This document shows, one piece after another, positions 40,434 to 49,921 of a DNA stretch of 64,000 bases. The stretch lies in the NCBI RefSeq assembly GCF_013170845.1, contig NZ_CP033367.1:1116001-1180000 (forward strand). The letters run 5' to 3'. Below the pieces are notes generated by a model. That model was not told the DNA's origin, ran no database searches, and saw nothing but the letters and a program-made list of their open reading frames with translations. This DNA comes from Mesorhizobium loti R88b. GTDB lineage: Bacteria; Pseudomonadota; Alphaproteobacteria; Rhizobiales; Rhizobiaceae. Each line of letters opens with the position of its first letter. The first letter of the stretch is position 1. A program made the translations under genes and the position numbers.

Positions 40434-42506
40434 ATGCGCGTTATATCATGCATCGTCACGGAGCATAATCTGTGGCTTGTCCTGCTGGCGGCGCTGATGT
40501 GCGTCACAGGCTGCTGGGTAACGATCGGTCTCCTGGACCGCGCCAGGAAAACCGTCGGTGTGCAGATGCGCGGATGGTTGTTCCTGACCGCGGTCGCGGC
40601 CGGTTCCTCGATCTGGTGCACGCATTTCATCGCCATGCTGGCCTATCAGCCCGGCGCGCCGATCACCTTCGATCCGGCGCTCACCATGATATCCCTGGTC
40701 ATCGCCATGATCGGAACCGGGGCGGGCTTCGGCCTTGCCCTGGACAAAGGCCGCGGTCTGGCGCCGGAATGGGGCGGATGCCTTGTCGGGCTGGCGATCT
40801 CGGCCATGCACTATACCGGCATGATGGCCTATCATGTGGCCGGCATCGTCGAGTGGGACGCCGTCTATGTCGTCGCGTCGCTGGTGATCGCGATGGCGTT
40901 CTCCGCCGTGGCGATCGGCCAGGCGGTGCGCCGGCCGCACCGCTGGTCGCACTATTTCGGCATCGGGCTTTTGGTGCTGGCGATTGTCGGCCTTCATTTC
41001 ACGGCGATGGCGGCGGTGGCGGTAACGCCGATCTCCTTCATCACTACGGGCACCAATCCCGATATCCTCGAAGCGATGGCCGTCGCGGTCGCCGTGGTCG
41101 GCATGATCGTCGCGGCGACCGGCTTCGCCAGCTACCTGATCGACGAGCGCGGCCGGCTCGAGAGCTTCGAGCGGCTGCAGCATCTTGCCCTCAATGACGC
41201 GCTCACCGGGCTTGCCAACCGCGTCGCCTTCAACGACCGCCTCGACCATGAGATCGAGCAAGTGCGCGAGGATGACGAGACGATGACCGCGGTCATCGTC
41301 ATCGATCTCGACCGCTTCAAGGAAATCAACGACCTCAGGGGACACGCCGCCGGCGACCAGGCGCTCAAGATCGTTGCCCGCAGGCTGGCGAAGCTGGCCG
41401 GCGACGGCGAGTTCGTCGCCCGGCTCGGCGGTGACGAATTTGCCGCCATCAAGCGCTTCAAGGACCAGAACGACCTGCTCGGCCTGGTGTCGCGCCTGGA
41501 AAAATCATTGTTCCAGCCCTTGCGGATCGACGATTTCGAGACAATCACCGGCGCCAGCATCGGCGTCGCCGTCTATCCGCGTGACGGCGCCGACCGCGAG
41601 AGGCTGGTCAGCAATGCGGATCTGGCCATGTACCGGGCCAAGAACGACGTGACGCGGGCCGTCTGCTTCTACGAATCGGCCATGGACGAGACGGCGCGGG
41701 CTCGCCGCGCGCTGGCCACCGACCTTCGCCTGGCGATCGAGCGCGGCGAGCTCTCGCTGCACTATCAGGTGCAGACCTCGGTTGCTACCGGTGCCACCTG
41801 TGGCTACGAGGCGCTGCTGCGCTGGACCCATCCCGTGCGCGGCATGGTGCCGCCTGTCGAATTCATTCCGATTGCCGAGGAGAACGGGTCTATCCTGGCG
41901 ATCGGCGAATGGGTGCTGCGCACCGCCTGCCGCCAGGCTGCTTCCTGGAACAATGAGCACAAGATCGCTGTCAATCTGTCGCCGGTGCAACTTGCCCACG
42001 CCGATCTCGCCAAGCTCGTCCACCAGATCCTGATCGAAACCGGCCTGTCGCCGAAGCGTCTCGAACTCGAGCTCACCGAATCGACGATCGTCGCCGACAA
42101 GGTGCGCACGCTGCATGTGCTGCGCCAGATCAAGGCGCTGGGCGTAACAATTGCGATCGACGATTTCGGCACCGGCTATTCATCGCTCGACACGCTGCGC
42201 TCGTTTCCGTTCGACAAGATCAAGCTCGACCGCTCCTTCATGGCCGATGTCGAGCGCAGCCCGCAGGCCAAGGCGATCATCCGCGCCGTGCTGACACTGG
42301 GGCGCAGCCTCGACATTCCGGTGCTCGCCGAAGGCGTCGAGACCCATGTCCAGCTTACCATCCTGCAGGTCGAAGGCTGCAACGAGGCGCAAGGCTATTT
42401 CCTTGGCCGGCCCAAGCCGATCGACCAGATCCTGCTGGCCGGGGGTCCTGATGTCCAGGCGCACGTCATCGAGGGGCCCGTCAGGATACGGGCAGTCGCC
42501 GGCTGA
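40434..42506 (+). CDS. MHYT-GGDEF-EAL cyclic-di-GMP protein
   Basis: 690 residues. The N-terminal MHYT domain (about 1-235, seven hydrophobic helices) carries WCTHFIAML, AMHYTGMMAYHV and LHFTAMAAV. GGDEF (about 250-415): NDALTGLANRVAFNDRL and ARLGGDEFAA. EAL (about 430-680): YEALLRWTHP, ELELTES, IDDFGTGYSSL, KLDRSF, AEGVET. Both catalytic domains keep key residues, so it may make or degrade c-di-GMP in response to a ligand (gas or metal proposed for MHYT). Confidence 0.92.
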   Translation: MRVISCIVTEHNLWLVLLAALMCVTGCWVTIGLLDRARKTVGVQMRGWLFLTAVAAGSSIWCTHFIAMLAYQPGAPITFDPALTMISLVIAMIGTGAGFGLALDKGRGLAPEWGGCLVGLAISAMHYTGMMAYHVAGIVEWDAVYVVASLVIAMAFSAVAIGQAVRRPHRWSHYFGIGLLVLAIVGLHFTAMAAVAVTPISFITTGTNPDILEAMAVAVAVVGMIVAATGFASYLIDERGRLESFERLQHLALNDALTGLANRVAFNDRLDHEIEQVREDDETMTAVIVIDLDRFKEINDLRGHAAGDQALKIVARRLAKLAGDGEFVARLGGDEFAAIKRFKDQNDLLGLVSRLEKSLFQPLRIDDFETITGASIGVAVYPRDGADRERLVSNADLAMYRAKNDVTRAVCFYESAMDETARARRALATDLRLAIERGELSLHYQVQTSVATGATCGYEALLRWTHPVRGMVPPVEFIPIAEENGSILAIGEWVLRTACRQAASWNNEHKIAVNLSPVQLAHADLAKLVHQILIETGLSPKRLELELTESTIVADKVRTLHVLRQIKALGVTIAIDDFGTGYSSLDTLRSFPFDKIKLDRSFMADVERSPQAKAIIRAVLTLGRSLDIPVLAEGVETHVQLTILQVEGCNEAQGYFLGRPKPIDQILLAGGPDVQAHVIEGPVRIRAVAG

Positions 42507-42657
42507 CGCTCGCCGTTTTCCCTGACGACTTCGACAGTGATGGTCTCCGCCCCTAGCGGAACTGTAGCTGCTGAAGCGTTTGTCGTGATGGATTACCGCT
42601 TATCTGGCGCCGGCGCGACGCATCTTGTATAGGCCTGCGCGTTCCCAGGGGCCGCCC

Positions 42658-43299
42658 ATGTCCTTCATTCCCGATACCGCCACGCTGATCCAGTTCGCCA
42701 TCGCCACCGTGATCCTGGCGATCACGCCCGGGCCTGATATGACCTTGTTTGTCTCGCGCACGCTGAGCCAGGGGCGCGCCGCCGGCTTCGCCTCGTTGGC
42801 AGGCGCGCTATGCGGCACGTTGATCCACACCACGCTGGTGGTGGTCGGCATCTCGGCGCTGATCGTCGCCTCGCCGATGGCCTTCTTCGTGCTGAAGATA
42901 TTTGGCGCCGGCTATCTCGTCTTCCTGGCCTGGCAGGCGATCGCCAAGGGCTCGGCCTTTTCCCCGGAGAAGAAGACGGGCCCGCAAATCTCCCTGTTGC
43001 GCAGCTGGGCGGCGGGGCTCGGCGTCAATCTGCTCAACCCGAAGATCATCCTGTTCTTCATGACCTTTCTGCCGCAGTTCGTCTCGGCGCATGATCCGAA
43101 CGCGCCGGGAAAGCTGTTCTTCCTCGGCGCCATGTTCATCGTGCTGTCGATTCCGGTGACGGCGCCGATGGTGCTGGCGGCGGAGAAATTCTCTGCGGCG
43201 ATGAAGGCCAGCCCGCGCGTTACGCGGGTGGTCGACTATCTCTTCGCAGGCGTGTTCTCGGCCTTCGCGCTCAAGATCCTGACGGCCCAGGCGAAGTAG
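42658..43299 (+). CDS. LysE/RhtB family exporter
   Basis: 213 residues and about six membrane segments. The LysE signature is ILAITPGPDMTLFVSRTLSQGRAAGFASLAG, then AAGLGVNLLNPKIILFFMTFLPQFV. It exports an amino acid or derivative of unknown identity. ATG 42658 (MSFIPDTATLIQF) is typical. It is convergent with the MFS gene. Confidence 0.9.
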   Translation: MSFIPDTATLIQFAIATVILAITPGPDMTLFVSRTLSQGRAAGFASLAGALCGTLIHTTLVVVGISALIVASPMAFFVLKIFGAGYLVFLAWQAIAKGSAFSPEKKTGPQISLLRSWAAGLGVNLLNPKIILFFMTFLPQFVSAHDPNAPGKLFFLGAMFIVLSIPVTAPMVLAAEKFSAAMKASPRVTRVVDYLFAGVFSAFALKILTAQAK

Positions 43300-43327
43300 G
43301 GCTCGCGGTTTGCGCTGAAAGGATGGG

Positions 43328-44590
43328 TCAGCGCAACGCCCTTGCGGCATGCCGTGCCAGGGCTGCCGTTGCCGCGAGAGCGATCAGGGCGCAGACGCCC
43401 GGCCAGCCCCATTGCCCATAGGCCTTGACGCCAATCCATGAGCCGGCGCTTCCACCGAGAAAGGCGGAGGTCATGTAGGCGGTGTTCATTCTGCTGCGGG
43501 CCTCGGGGCGAAGGGCAAAGACGCGCGCCTGGTTGGCCGCCTGGCCACACTGCACCGCGAGGTCGAGGACAAGCATGCCGGCGGCCAGCGCCATCAGGCC
43601 GAAATGGGCTCCGAACTGACCGCCAAGAAGTATCGCTGCCGCCAGGATGGCCCCGGCAAAGGAAAGCCAATTGACGAAGTCCGAGCCCTTGCGGTCTATC
43701 AGCCGGCCGACGATTGGCGTGCACAGAACACTTGCCGCGCCGACCAGCGCGATCAATCCGACGGCCTGGCTGCCAAGGCCGTAAAGGGGGCCGCCAAGCA
43801 CCAGAGCTATGCTGGTCCAGGCCGCGGTGAAACTGCCGAACATCAGTGCCTGATAGAAGCAGGATCGGCGCAGTTCCGGCTCCTGACGGAACAGGACGAA
43901 GGCCGCGGCGATCAGCGAAGGATAGCGCTGCGACGATGTCGGCGTGGTCTTCGGCAAGACGATGGCCAGCAGAACCGCGAACACGAGCAGCACGGACGCC
44001 GCGATGACGTAGGGTCCACGCCAACCCAGATGCTCGCCCAGGACCCCGCCAAAGGTTCGCGCCAGGAGAATGCCGCCCAGCAACCCGCTTAGAAGCGTGC
44101 CGGTGACGGCGCCCCGCCGTTCGGGTCCCACCAGCCCGGCCGCCATCGGTAACAGGATTTGCGGCACAACGGTCGTGAAACCCGTCACCAGGCTGGCAAC
44201 AGCCAGGATCGAAAGTGTCGGCGCCCGGCTTGCAACCAGCAACGAAAGGGCCGTCAAGGTCAACAATGTTGCAACCAGGGGACGGTGGGACAGCCGGTCG
44301 CCCAAGGGGACCAACAGCAGCAGGCCCAAGGCATAGCCAAGCTGCGCCATTGTGACGACAGTGGCGGCGGCTTCAGGGGCGACATGCAGGTCCGATGCAA
44401 TCAGCAGGGTTATGGCCTGCGGAAAGTAGATGGTGGCAACGCTTACACCACAGGCAATGGAAAGGATGAAGAGCACGCCAGCGCCGAGGCCCGAACGGCT
44501 CTGGCTGGTGGCCAAGCCTCCCGGGGGCGCGGCCGTCGCGACGGCCGCGCCCGTTCCTTCGATGTTATCCGACTGCGCACTCTGTGCCAC
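43328..44590 (-). CDS. MFS transporter
   Basis: 420 residues with about twelve hydrophobic segments. It has TMAQLGYALGLLLLVPLGDRLSHRPL, the MFS loop motif, and GTLLSGLLGGILLARTFGGVLGEHLGWRGPYVIAA. It is probably a drug or metabolite efflux pump under the adjacent TetR regulator. GTG 44590 (MAQSAQSDNIEG) follows GGAGCGG; the longer TTG start at 44650 lies on a TTGACA element and is unlikely. Confidence 0.88.
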   Translation of the reverse strand: MAQSAQSDNIEGTGAAVATAAPPGGLATSQSRSGLGAGVLFILSIACGVSVATIYFPQAITLLIASDLHVAPEAAATVVTMAQLGYALGLLLLVPLGDRLSHRPLVATLLTLTALSLLVASRAPTLSILAVASLVTGFTTVVPQILLPMAAGLVGPERRGAVTGTLLSGLLGGILLARTFGGVLGEHLGWRGPYVIAASVLLVFAVLLAIVLPKTTPTSSQRYPSLIAAAFVLFRQEPELRRSCFYQALMFGSFTAAWTSIALVLGGPLYGLGSQAVGLIALVGAASVLCTPIVGRLIDRKGSDFVNWLSFAGAILAAAILLGGQFGAHFGLMALAAGMLVLDLAVQCGQAANQARVFALRPEARSRMNTAYMTSAFLGGSAGSWIGVKAYGQWGWPGVCALIALAATAALARHAARALR

Positions 44591-44643
44591 CGCGAACCGC
44601 TCCAGTTGTTGGACGATCGACACAGAATAAGAGTTGCGATCCG

Positions 44644-44671
44644 GTGTCAAATAAATTATGTGTCAATTGAC
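44644..44671. promoter_or_regulatory. TetR/MFS divergent operator region
   Basis: GTGTCAA occurs twice in direct orientation (44644-44650, 44660-44666), 16 bp apart, and the second is part of the palindrome GTCAATTGAC (44662-44671). On the minus strand these give TTGACA elements for the MFS gene. This is a likely TetR operator. Confidence 0.6.
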
Positions 44672-44688
44672 CAAGAAAGGGAGGTTGC

Positions 44689-45285
44689 ATGGCAGGACGA
44701 CCTCGGGAGTTCGACCGCAATGAAGCACTGGCAAAAGCGCGCGACGCGTTCTGGAGCCATGGCTATGAGGGCACCTCGATCAACGATCTGGTCGCGGCTC
44801 TTGGACTTGCATCGAGCCGCATCTACGCTGCTTTCGGCACCAAGGAAGAACTGTTTCGGGAGGCGGTCTTGCTCTATCGCGACGGCGAGGGTGGCCGGGC
44901 GATAAAGGCGCTGCAAGCCGGTTCGACCGTGACTGAAGGGATCGAACAGATGTTGCGGGTCGCCATTGCCACCTACACGCAACCGGGCCGGCCACGAGGC
45001 TGCATGGTCGTGATCGCGGCGGCAAACTGCTCGGCCGACAACGCGTCCGTCATGAACTGGCTGGCCGGCCACCGGCGCGCGCGGACCCAGGCCATCTTCG
45101 ATCGCTTGCAGAAAGGCGTCGAGGACGGGGAACTTCCTCCGCTTGCCGATGTGGCGGCTCTGGCGGACTATTTCAGTGCGCTGATGTCTGGCTTCTCGAC
45201 ACAGGCACGGGATGGCGTATCGCGAGGCAAGCTGCTCGCGGTGATACCCATGGCCATGCGGGTGCTGCGGGAGCAGCAACACTGA
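44689..45285 (+). CDS. TetR/AcrR-family repressor
   Basis: 198 residues. The N-terminal HTH is MAGRPREFDRNEALAKARDAFWSHGYEGTSINDLVAALGLASSRIYAAFGTKEELFREAV; the C-terminal ligand domain follows. It is divergent from the MFS exporter and probably represses it and itself. AAAGGGAGG precedes ATG 44689. Confidence 0.92.
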   Translation: MAGRPREFDRNEALAKARDAFWSHGYEGTSINDLVAALGLASSRIYAAFGTKEELFREAVLLYRDGEGGRAIKALQAGSTVTEGIEQMLRVAIATYTQPGRPRGCMVVIAAANCSADNASVMNWLAGHRRARTQAIFDRLQKGVEDGELPPLADVAALADYFSALMSGFSTQARDGVSRGKLLAVIPMAMRVLREQQH

Positions 45286-45309
45286 AACCGGATTGATTGG
45301 CGCCCGGCG

Positions 45310-45780
45310 TCAGGTCTTACCTGTCGATCTGGCGTCGCCCTGCCACCAGCTTCCGGCCCAGCGCCCGGCACTCAGCCAGTAGAAGATGCCGCCGACCATA
45401 CCGCCGCCGATCACCGCCATGATGGCGCTGGTGTCGGTCACCGCGAAGGTGGACTCTTGGGCGTGGTCGACGAGGCCGAGGAAAACGCCGGCGACCACGG
45501 CACCCGCCAGCGCATAGAACAGCCAGTCCCTCCGGCCGAGGATTTCGGCAATCAGGATGACGATCGCCGCCGGCATGAAGGCGAAATAGGCGACGAACAG
45601 GGCGACGAAGGGAATTGAAAAATACAGCGAAGCCGTCGCGACCGGCTGCGCGTCTTGCGGTGTAAAGCCGAGTGAGGCCAGGAACAGGATGTTGAGGAAA
45701 GCGCTCGCCGCCAGCGATGCGACGGCATAGCCGAACAGGATGATGGCAAGGCGCACGATATAGGCGACGAGACGGTTCAT
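45310..45780 (-). CDS. Small membrane protein, paralogue B of an rlmN-linked pair
   Basis: 156 residues with four hydrophobic segments: LAIILFGYAVASLAASAFLN, YFSIPFVALFVAYFAFMPAAIVILIA, WLFYALAGAVVAGVFLGL, AVIGGGMVGGIFYWLSAG. It resembles the gene just upstream in length, segment order and the ending xxYWLxAGR. ATGA overlap (45777-45780) couples them. Function unknown. Confidence 0.7.
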   Translation of the reverse strand: MNRLVAYIVRLAIILFGYAVASLAASAFLNILFLASLGFTPQDAQPVATASLYFSIPFVALFVAYFAFMPAAIVILIAEILGRRDWLFYALAGAVVAGVFLGLVDHAQESTFAVTDTSAIMAVIGGGMVGGIFYWLSAGRWAGSWWQGDARSTGKT

Positions 45781-46226
45781 CCGGGATTCCGGTTCATGAG
45801 CTGGCCAGACTTGCGTCCAGCCAGAAGCCAGTAGACCGAACCGGCGGCGCTGCCGGCGGTGGCCAGAAAGCCGAGAAAGCCCGGGTTGAACACAAACCCC
45901 CCGGCCGAACCTGGTACGAAAACGCCAAAGGCGATGGAGGTGATCGCCCCGGTCACCGCGAAGTAGAACCAGCCTCGAAACGACCACCGTTCGGCGAGGA
46001 AGATCGCCGGGCCGACGATCAGCAGGGCGCAGACCGCCACGGTCAACACGGCGAGGGGGAAGGAGCCCAGCCAGTCGAAGGTGAAAACCAGGGACCAGTT
46101 GCCGTATTCGATCCCTTCCAGAAGGGTGATCAGCAGCACGGGCACCAGGATTGAGGTCAGCACAGCGGCGACATAACCGACTGCTATGGTGGCGATGCGC
46201 TGCGACCAGGCGACGAGACGGCTCAC
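45777..46226 (-). CDS. Small membrane protein, paralogue A of an rlmN-linked pair
   Basis: 149 residues from GTG 46226, reading [22 protein letters not shown], with further hydrophobic segments [63 protein letters not shown]. The GTG overlaps the rlmN stop as GTGA (46223-46226). The homologous ending shows it is a sister of the next gene. Function unknown. Confidence 0.7.
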   Translation of the reverse strand: MSRLVAWSQRIATIAVGYVAAVLTSILVPVLLITLLEGIEYGNWSLVFTFDWLGSFPLAVLTVAVCALLIVGPAIFLAERWSFRGWFYFAVTGAITSIAFGVFVPGSAGGFVFNPGFLGFLATAGSAAGSVYWLLAGRKSGQLMNRNPG

Positions 46227-47455
46227 GCCTCGCCGTGCCCCGCGATCATCATGGCTTCCAGCGCCAGCCGGTCGACCTTGCGCATGCGCTCCGAGTCCGA
46301 CTTCAGCTGACCGCAGGCGGCGAGGATGTCGCGGCCGCGCGGGGTGCGGATCGGCGAGGCATAGCCGGCATTGTTGATGTAGTCGGCGAACTTCTCGATC
46401 GTTTCCCAGTCCGAGCACTGGTAGTTGGTGCCCGGCCACGGGTTGAACGGGATCAGGTTGATCTTGGCCGGAATGCCCTTGAGCAGCTTGATCAGGCCCT
46501 TGGCGTCCTCGATGGAATCGTTGACGTCCTTCAGCATCACATATTCGAAGGTGATGCGCTTGGCGTTGGACAGGCCGGGATAGGCGCGGCAGGCGGCGAT
46601 CAGCTCGCTCAGCGGATACTTCTTGTTGATCGGCACCAGGAGGTCGCGCAGATCGTCGTTGGTGGCGTGCAGCGAGATCGCCAGCATGACGCCGATCTCT
46701 TCGCCGGTGCGGAAGATTTCGGGCACAACGCCGGACGTCGACAGGGTGATGCGGCGCTTCGACAGGGAAAGGCCGTCACCGTCGGAAGCGATCAGCAGCG
46801 CCTTCTTCACCGCCTCGAAATTGTAGAGCGGCTCGCCCATGCCCATCATGACGATGTTGGACACTTTGCGACCTTCGGCCGGCACGATGGCGCCGTCCGG
46901 CGTATTGCGATCGGGGAAGTCGCCCAGCCGGTCGCGCGCGGTGAGCAATTGGGCGAGAATCTCTTCCGCCGTCAGATTGCGCACCAGCTTCTGTGTGCCG
47001 GTGTGGCAGAACGAGCAGGTCAGCGTGCAGCCGACCTGCGAGGAGATGCAGAGCGTGCCGCGGCCCTCCTCGGGGATGTAGACGGTCTCGATCTCGACCG
47101 GGCGGCCAGCGCCGCGCGGCGGAAAGCGGAACAGCCATTTGCGGGTGCCGTCGGAAGAGATCTGTTCCTCGACGATTTCGGGCCGCGCGACCGTAAAATG
47201 CTTGTCGAGCTCGGCGCGCAAATCCTTCGAGATATTGAGCATGCCGGGGAAGTCGGAAACGCCGCGCACATACATCCAGTGCCAGAGCTGCTGGGCGCGC
47301 ATTTTTGCCTGGCGCTCCGGCACAATACCGGAGGCGACGAGCGCCTCACCGAGCTCGGCACGTGTCAGGCCGATCAGCGACGGCTTCTCGGGCGCGGCGC
47401 GGGCGCGCAACGCGTCGCGGGCACCCTCAGTGGTGAGGTCGAAGGAAAGGGTCAT
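46223..47455 (-). CDS. rlmN: 23S rRNA (adenine2503-C2)-methyltransferase RlmN
   Basis: 410 residues. The radical SAM cluster is [19 protein letters not shown] (CxxxCxxC); also [43 protein letters not shown] and a late Cys in [11 protein letters not shown] for the methyl-Cys step. It methylates A2503 of 23S rRNA (and some tRNAs). It leads a three-gene operon with the coupled membrane pair. Confidence 0.96.
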   Translation of the reverse strand: MTLSFDLTTEGARDALRARAAPEKPSLIGLTRAELGEALVASGIVPERQAKMRAQQLWHWMYVRGVSDFPGMLNISKDLRAELDKHFTVARPEIVEEQISSDGTRKWLFRFPPRGAGRPVEIETVYIPEEGRGTLCISSQVGCTLTCSFCHTGTQKLVRNLTAEEILAQLLTARDRLGDFPDRNTPDGAIVPAEGRKVSNIVMMGMGEPLYNFEAVKKALLIASDGDGLSLSKRRITLSTSGVVPEIFRTGEEIGVMLAISLHATNDDLRDLLVPINKKYPLSELIAACRAYPGLSNAKRITFEYVMLKDVNDSIEDAKGLIKLLKGIPAKINLIPFNPWPGTNYQCSDWETIEKFADYINNAGYASPIRTPRGRDILAACGQLKSDSERMRKVDRLALEAMMIAGHGEA

Positions 47456-47762
47456 GGTTGCACAGATATAAGCGTTTTGCGGCCGATTTCATCCATCGTG
47501 CCTGATATGGAGCGCGGCGCATAGCACAGGTTGAGGGCGGAGTCATGCGGGGCGGACGCAACCCGAGCGCCCCGGCAATGGTTCAGCCACGAATAAGCTG
47601 GTCGACACATGGATCAGCCCCTTCAACTGACCGGCAGCCTTCTGTCCGTGTTCCCGCCGCACGTCGGACCCGATCACATAGTCGTGTTGCAGTAACGATC
47701 CCCGTCCCGCCTTCGAAGCCTGAAGGGGGCAACCATGCCCTTGCAAAATGGGAGTATGCTAA
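47456..47762. other. Gap between rlmN and the Met-rich protein gene
   Basis: 307 bp between divergent genes. No gene, terminator or named element was recognised. It presumably contains the rlmN promoter. Confidence 0.5.
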
Positions 47763-48062
47763 ATGAACTCGATCAAGCTCGCCGTAGTTGCCGCCCTCGT
47801 CGGCCTTGCCATCCCGCAGGCTTTTGCCGAAGACGCAATGGGCACGATGACCATGATGAAAGGCGGGGAGGTGACGGCGATCATGCCGGACGGGCATATG
47901 GGCACCATGATGCCAGATGCAAAGATGGGCGCCGAGATGATGAAGATGGCCAAGCCGATCAAGCACTGCATGATGATGATCACCGATGCCAAGGGCAAAG
48001 CCTACATGATCGATACATCGACCAAGAAGGCCCAGGCCGAATGTGAAAAAATGGCCATGTGA
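47763..48062 (+). CDS. Methionine-rich exported protein
   Basis: 99 residues. Signal peptide about 1-23 (IKLAVVAALVGLAIPQAFAE). The mature part is exceptionally Met-rich: GTMTMMKGGEVTAIM, GHMGTMMPDAKMGAEMMKMA and HCMMMI, with two Cys and two His. Such clusters can bind Cu(I) or Ag(I) in the periplasm, but no known family is matched. No ribosome site is strong; ATG 47763 is used. Confidence 0.65.
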   Translation: MNSIKLAVVAALVGLAIPQAFAEDAMGTMTMMKGGEVTAIMPDGHMGTMMPDAKMGAEMMKMAKPIKHCMMMITDAKGKAYMIDTSTKKAQAECEKMAM

Positions 48063-48308
48063 GACCTGGATCCACAGGAAGCGCCCCCGCCGGCAGGAGC
48101 TGGCGGGAGCATCCTTCTCGACGAACACCGACGCTGCGCCGAGCCTCGGGCGACGTTCAGGACTAGCCTCTAAAGCGTCGGAGTATGCCAACAGCCGCTA
48201 TCGCGGCCGAGGCCCTTTTTCAAATGATGGCGTGACAGCGACTTGATCCGACAGGCTTGATCGAGGTCATGTCTATGCTAGGGCTGGGCCTCCATTGCGA
48301 GGACAGTC

Positions 48309-49655
48309 ATGGCCGGCACGCGAAAATATCCCATGCTGCGGCGCTCGCGCGCGATGTGGGGCTCGCTGCGGAAGTGGCAGCCGCGGCTGGTGTTTTGGGC
48401 CGGCGCGGTCTCGATCGGCGTCATCAGCGTGCTGTTTGCGGTGCTGGCCGACAAGGCGCAGGCGCTGTTCCATATGATGACAGGCGATGCCGGCGGCTGG
48501 CGCTTCTATCTGCCGCTCGGCATCACGCCGCTCGGCTTTGTGCTGTGCGCCTGGCTGGCGCAGACCTTCTTTCCCGGTTCACAAGGCAGCGGCATTCCAC
48601 AGGCGATCGCCGCGCGCCATCTGCGTGACGAGGAGGATCGCAGCCACCTTCTGTCGTTGCGGCTGGCGGCGGGCAAGGTCGCGCTCACCATCGTCGGCCT
48701 GTTCTGCGGCGCTTCCATCGGCCGCGAAGGCCCGACTGTGCAGGTCGGCGCCTCTTTGATGCTGCAGGCAGCGCGCTGGGGCGGCATGGCGCAGGCACGC
48801 GGCCTGATCCTGGCCGGCTCGGCCGCCGGCATCGCCGCCGCCTTCAACACGCCGCTGGCCGGCATCGTCTTCGCCATCGAGGAGATGGGCCGCACCTATG
48901 AGGCGCGCACCAACGGGCTGGTGCTGACGGCGGTGATCCTGGCCGGCCTCGCCTCGCTCGGCCTGCTCGGCAACTACACCTATTTCGGCGTTTCGAAGGA
49001 CACGATCGCGTTTGCCGCCGAATGGCCGCTGGTGATCGCCTGCGGCGTCATCGGCGGTGGCTTCGGTGCGCTGTTCTCGCTTTTGGCGCTGAAGACAACG
49101 CGGCGGATCCGGCGCTGGCACACGCAGCAGCCTCTGCGGCGCGCGCTGCTGGTGGCCGCTGTCTGCGGGCTCGGCGTGGCGGTGATCGGCATCGCCTCGG
49201 GCGGGCTGACCTTCGGTACCGGTTATGTGCAAGCGCGTGGTGCCGTCGAGGGCACGCCGCTGCCGTGGTTCTTCTTCGGGGAAAAATTCCTGGCCGGGCT
49301 GCTGTCGATGGTTTCGGGCATTCCCGGCGGCATCTTCGCGCCCTCGCTGGCGGTCGGCGCCGGCATCGGCAGTTCGCTCGGCCTGTTGTTCGGCGCCAGC
49401 ACCGGTGCGGCTGTGCTGCTCGGCATGGCCGGCTATTTCGCCGGTGTCGTACAGGCGCCGATGACGGCTTTCGTCATCATCCTGGAGATGACCGGCAATC
49501 ACGACAATGTCATTGCGCTGATGCTGGCCTCGATGCTGGGCTATGGCACGGCACGCATGATCTCGCACGAGCCGCTCTATCACGCGCTGTCACGCGTCTT
49601 CATCGCCGAGGCGATCCGGCGGCGGCGGGCGGAAGCGGAATCAGCGCAGGGCTGA
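48309..49655 (+). CDS. ClC-family chloride channel/transporter
   Basis: 448 residues and about twelve membrane segments. The ClC signatures are GSGIPQA, GREGPTVQVGASLM (gating Glu in GREGP) and GIPGGIFAPSLAVGAGIGSSLG, followed by MAGYFAGVVQAPMTAFVIILEMTG. No C-terminal CBS domains. It moves chloride or other anions, possibly coupled to protons. GAGGACA precedes ATG 48309. Confidence 0.94.
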   Translation: MAGTRKYPMLRRSRAMWGSLRKWQPRLVFWAGAVSIGVISVLFAVLADKAQALFHMMTGDAGGWRFYLPLGITPLGFVLCAWLAQTFFPGSQGSGIPQAIAARHLRDEEDRSHLLSLRLAAGKVALTIVGLFCGASIGREGPTVQVGASLMLQAARWGGMAQARGLILAGSAAGIAAAFNTPLAGIVFAIEEMGRTYEARTNGLVLTAVILAGLASLGLLGNYTYFGVSKDTIAFAAEWPLVIACGVIGGGFGALFSLLALKTTRRIRRWHTQQPLRRALLVAAVCGLGVAVIGIASGGLTFGTGYVQARGAVEGTPLPWFFFGEKFLAGLLSMVSGIPGGIFAPSLAVGAGIGSSLGLLFGASTGAAVLLGMAGYFAGVVQAPMTAFVIILEMTGNHDNVIALMLASMLGYGTARMISHEPLYHALSRVFIAEAIRRRRAEAESAQG

Positions 49656-49665
49656 GCGGCAAACC

Positions 49666-49911
49666 CTATTCAGGGGTCCCTGGCGCCTGCGGGAGGCGAA
49701 CTTCACTGTTGCGCCAAAGGGAAAGATCTCCCTCATTTTCGATGTCGCCCTGGGAAGCGAGCGCTGCAATTCGCTCGCCGATTTCTTCATAGGACGCTTT
49801 CACGCCGGCTTTGCGAAGCACTTCATCTGACTTCATGATGATCATGGCGGTTTTCTGCCACCGCTCCATGACCATCTGCAGAATCGCGGCATCGATGTCG
49901 CGATTTGCCAT
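49666..49911 (-). CDS. DUF3658-like small protein
   Basis: 81 residues, MANRDIDAAILQMVMERWQKTAMIIMKSDEVLRKAG, YEEIGERIAALASQGDIENEGDLSLWRNSEVRLP. The ending (GDIENEGDLSxWRxSEVRLP) matches the C-terminal domain DUF3658. Helical and soluble. Its start is 10 nt after the IalB-family gene stop. Confidence 0.7.
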   Translation of the reverse strand: MANRDIDAAILQMVMERWQKTAMIIMKSDEVLRKAGVKASYEEIGERIAALASQGDIENEGDLSLWRNSEVRLPQAPGTPE

Positions 49912-49921
49912 TGACGCTATC

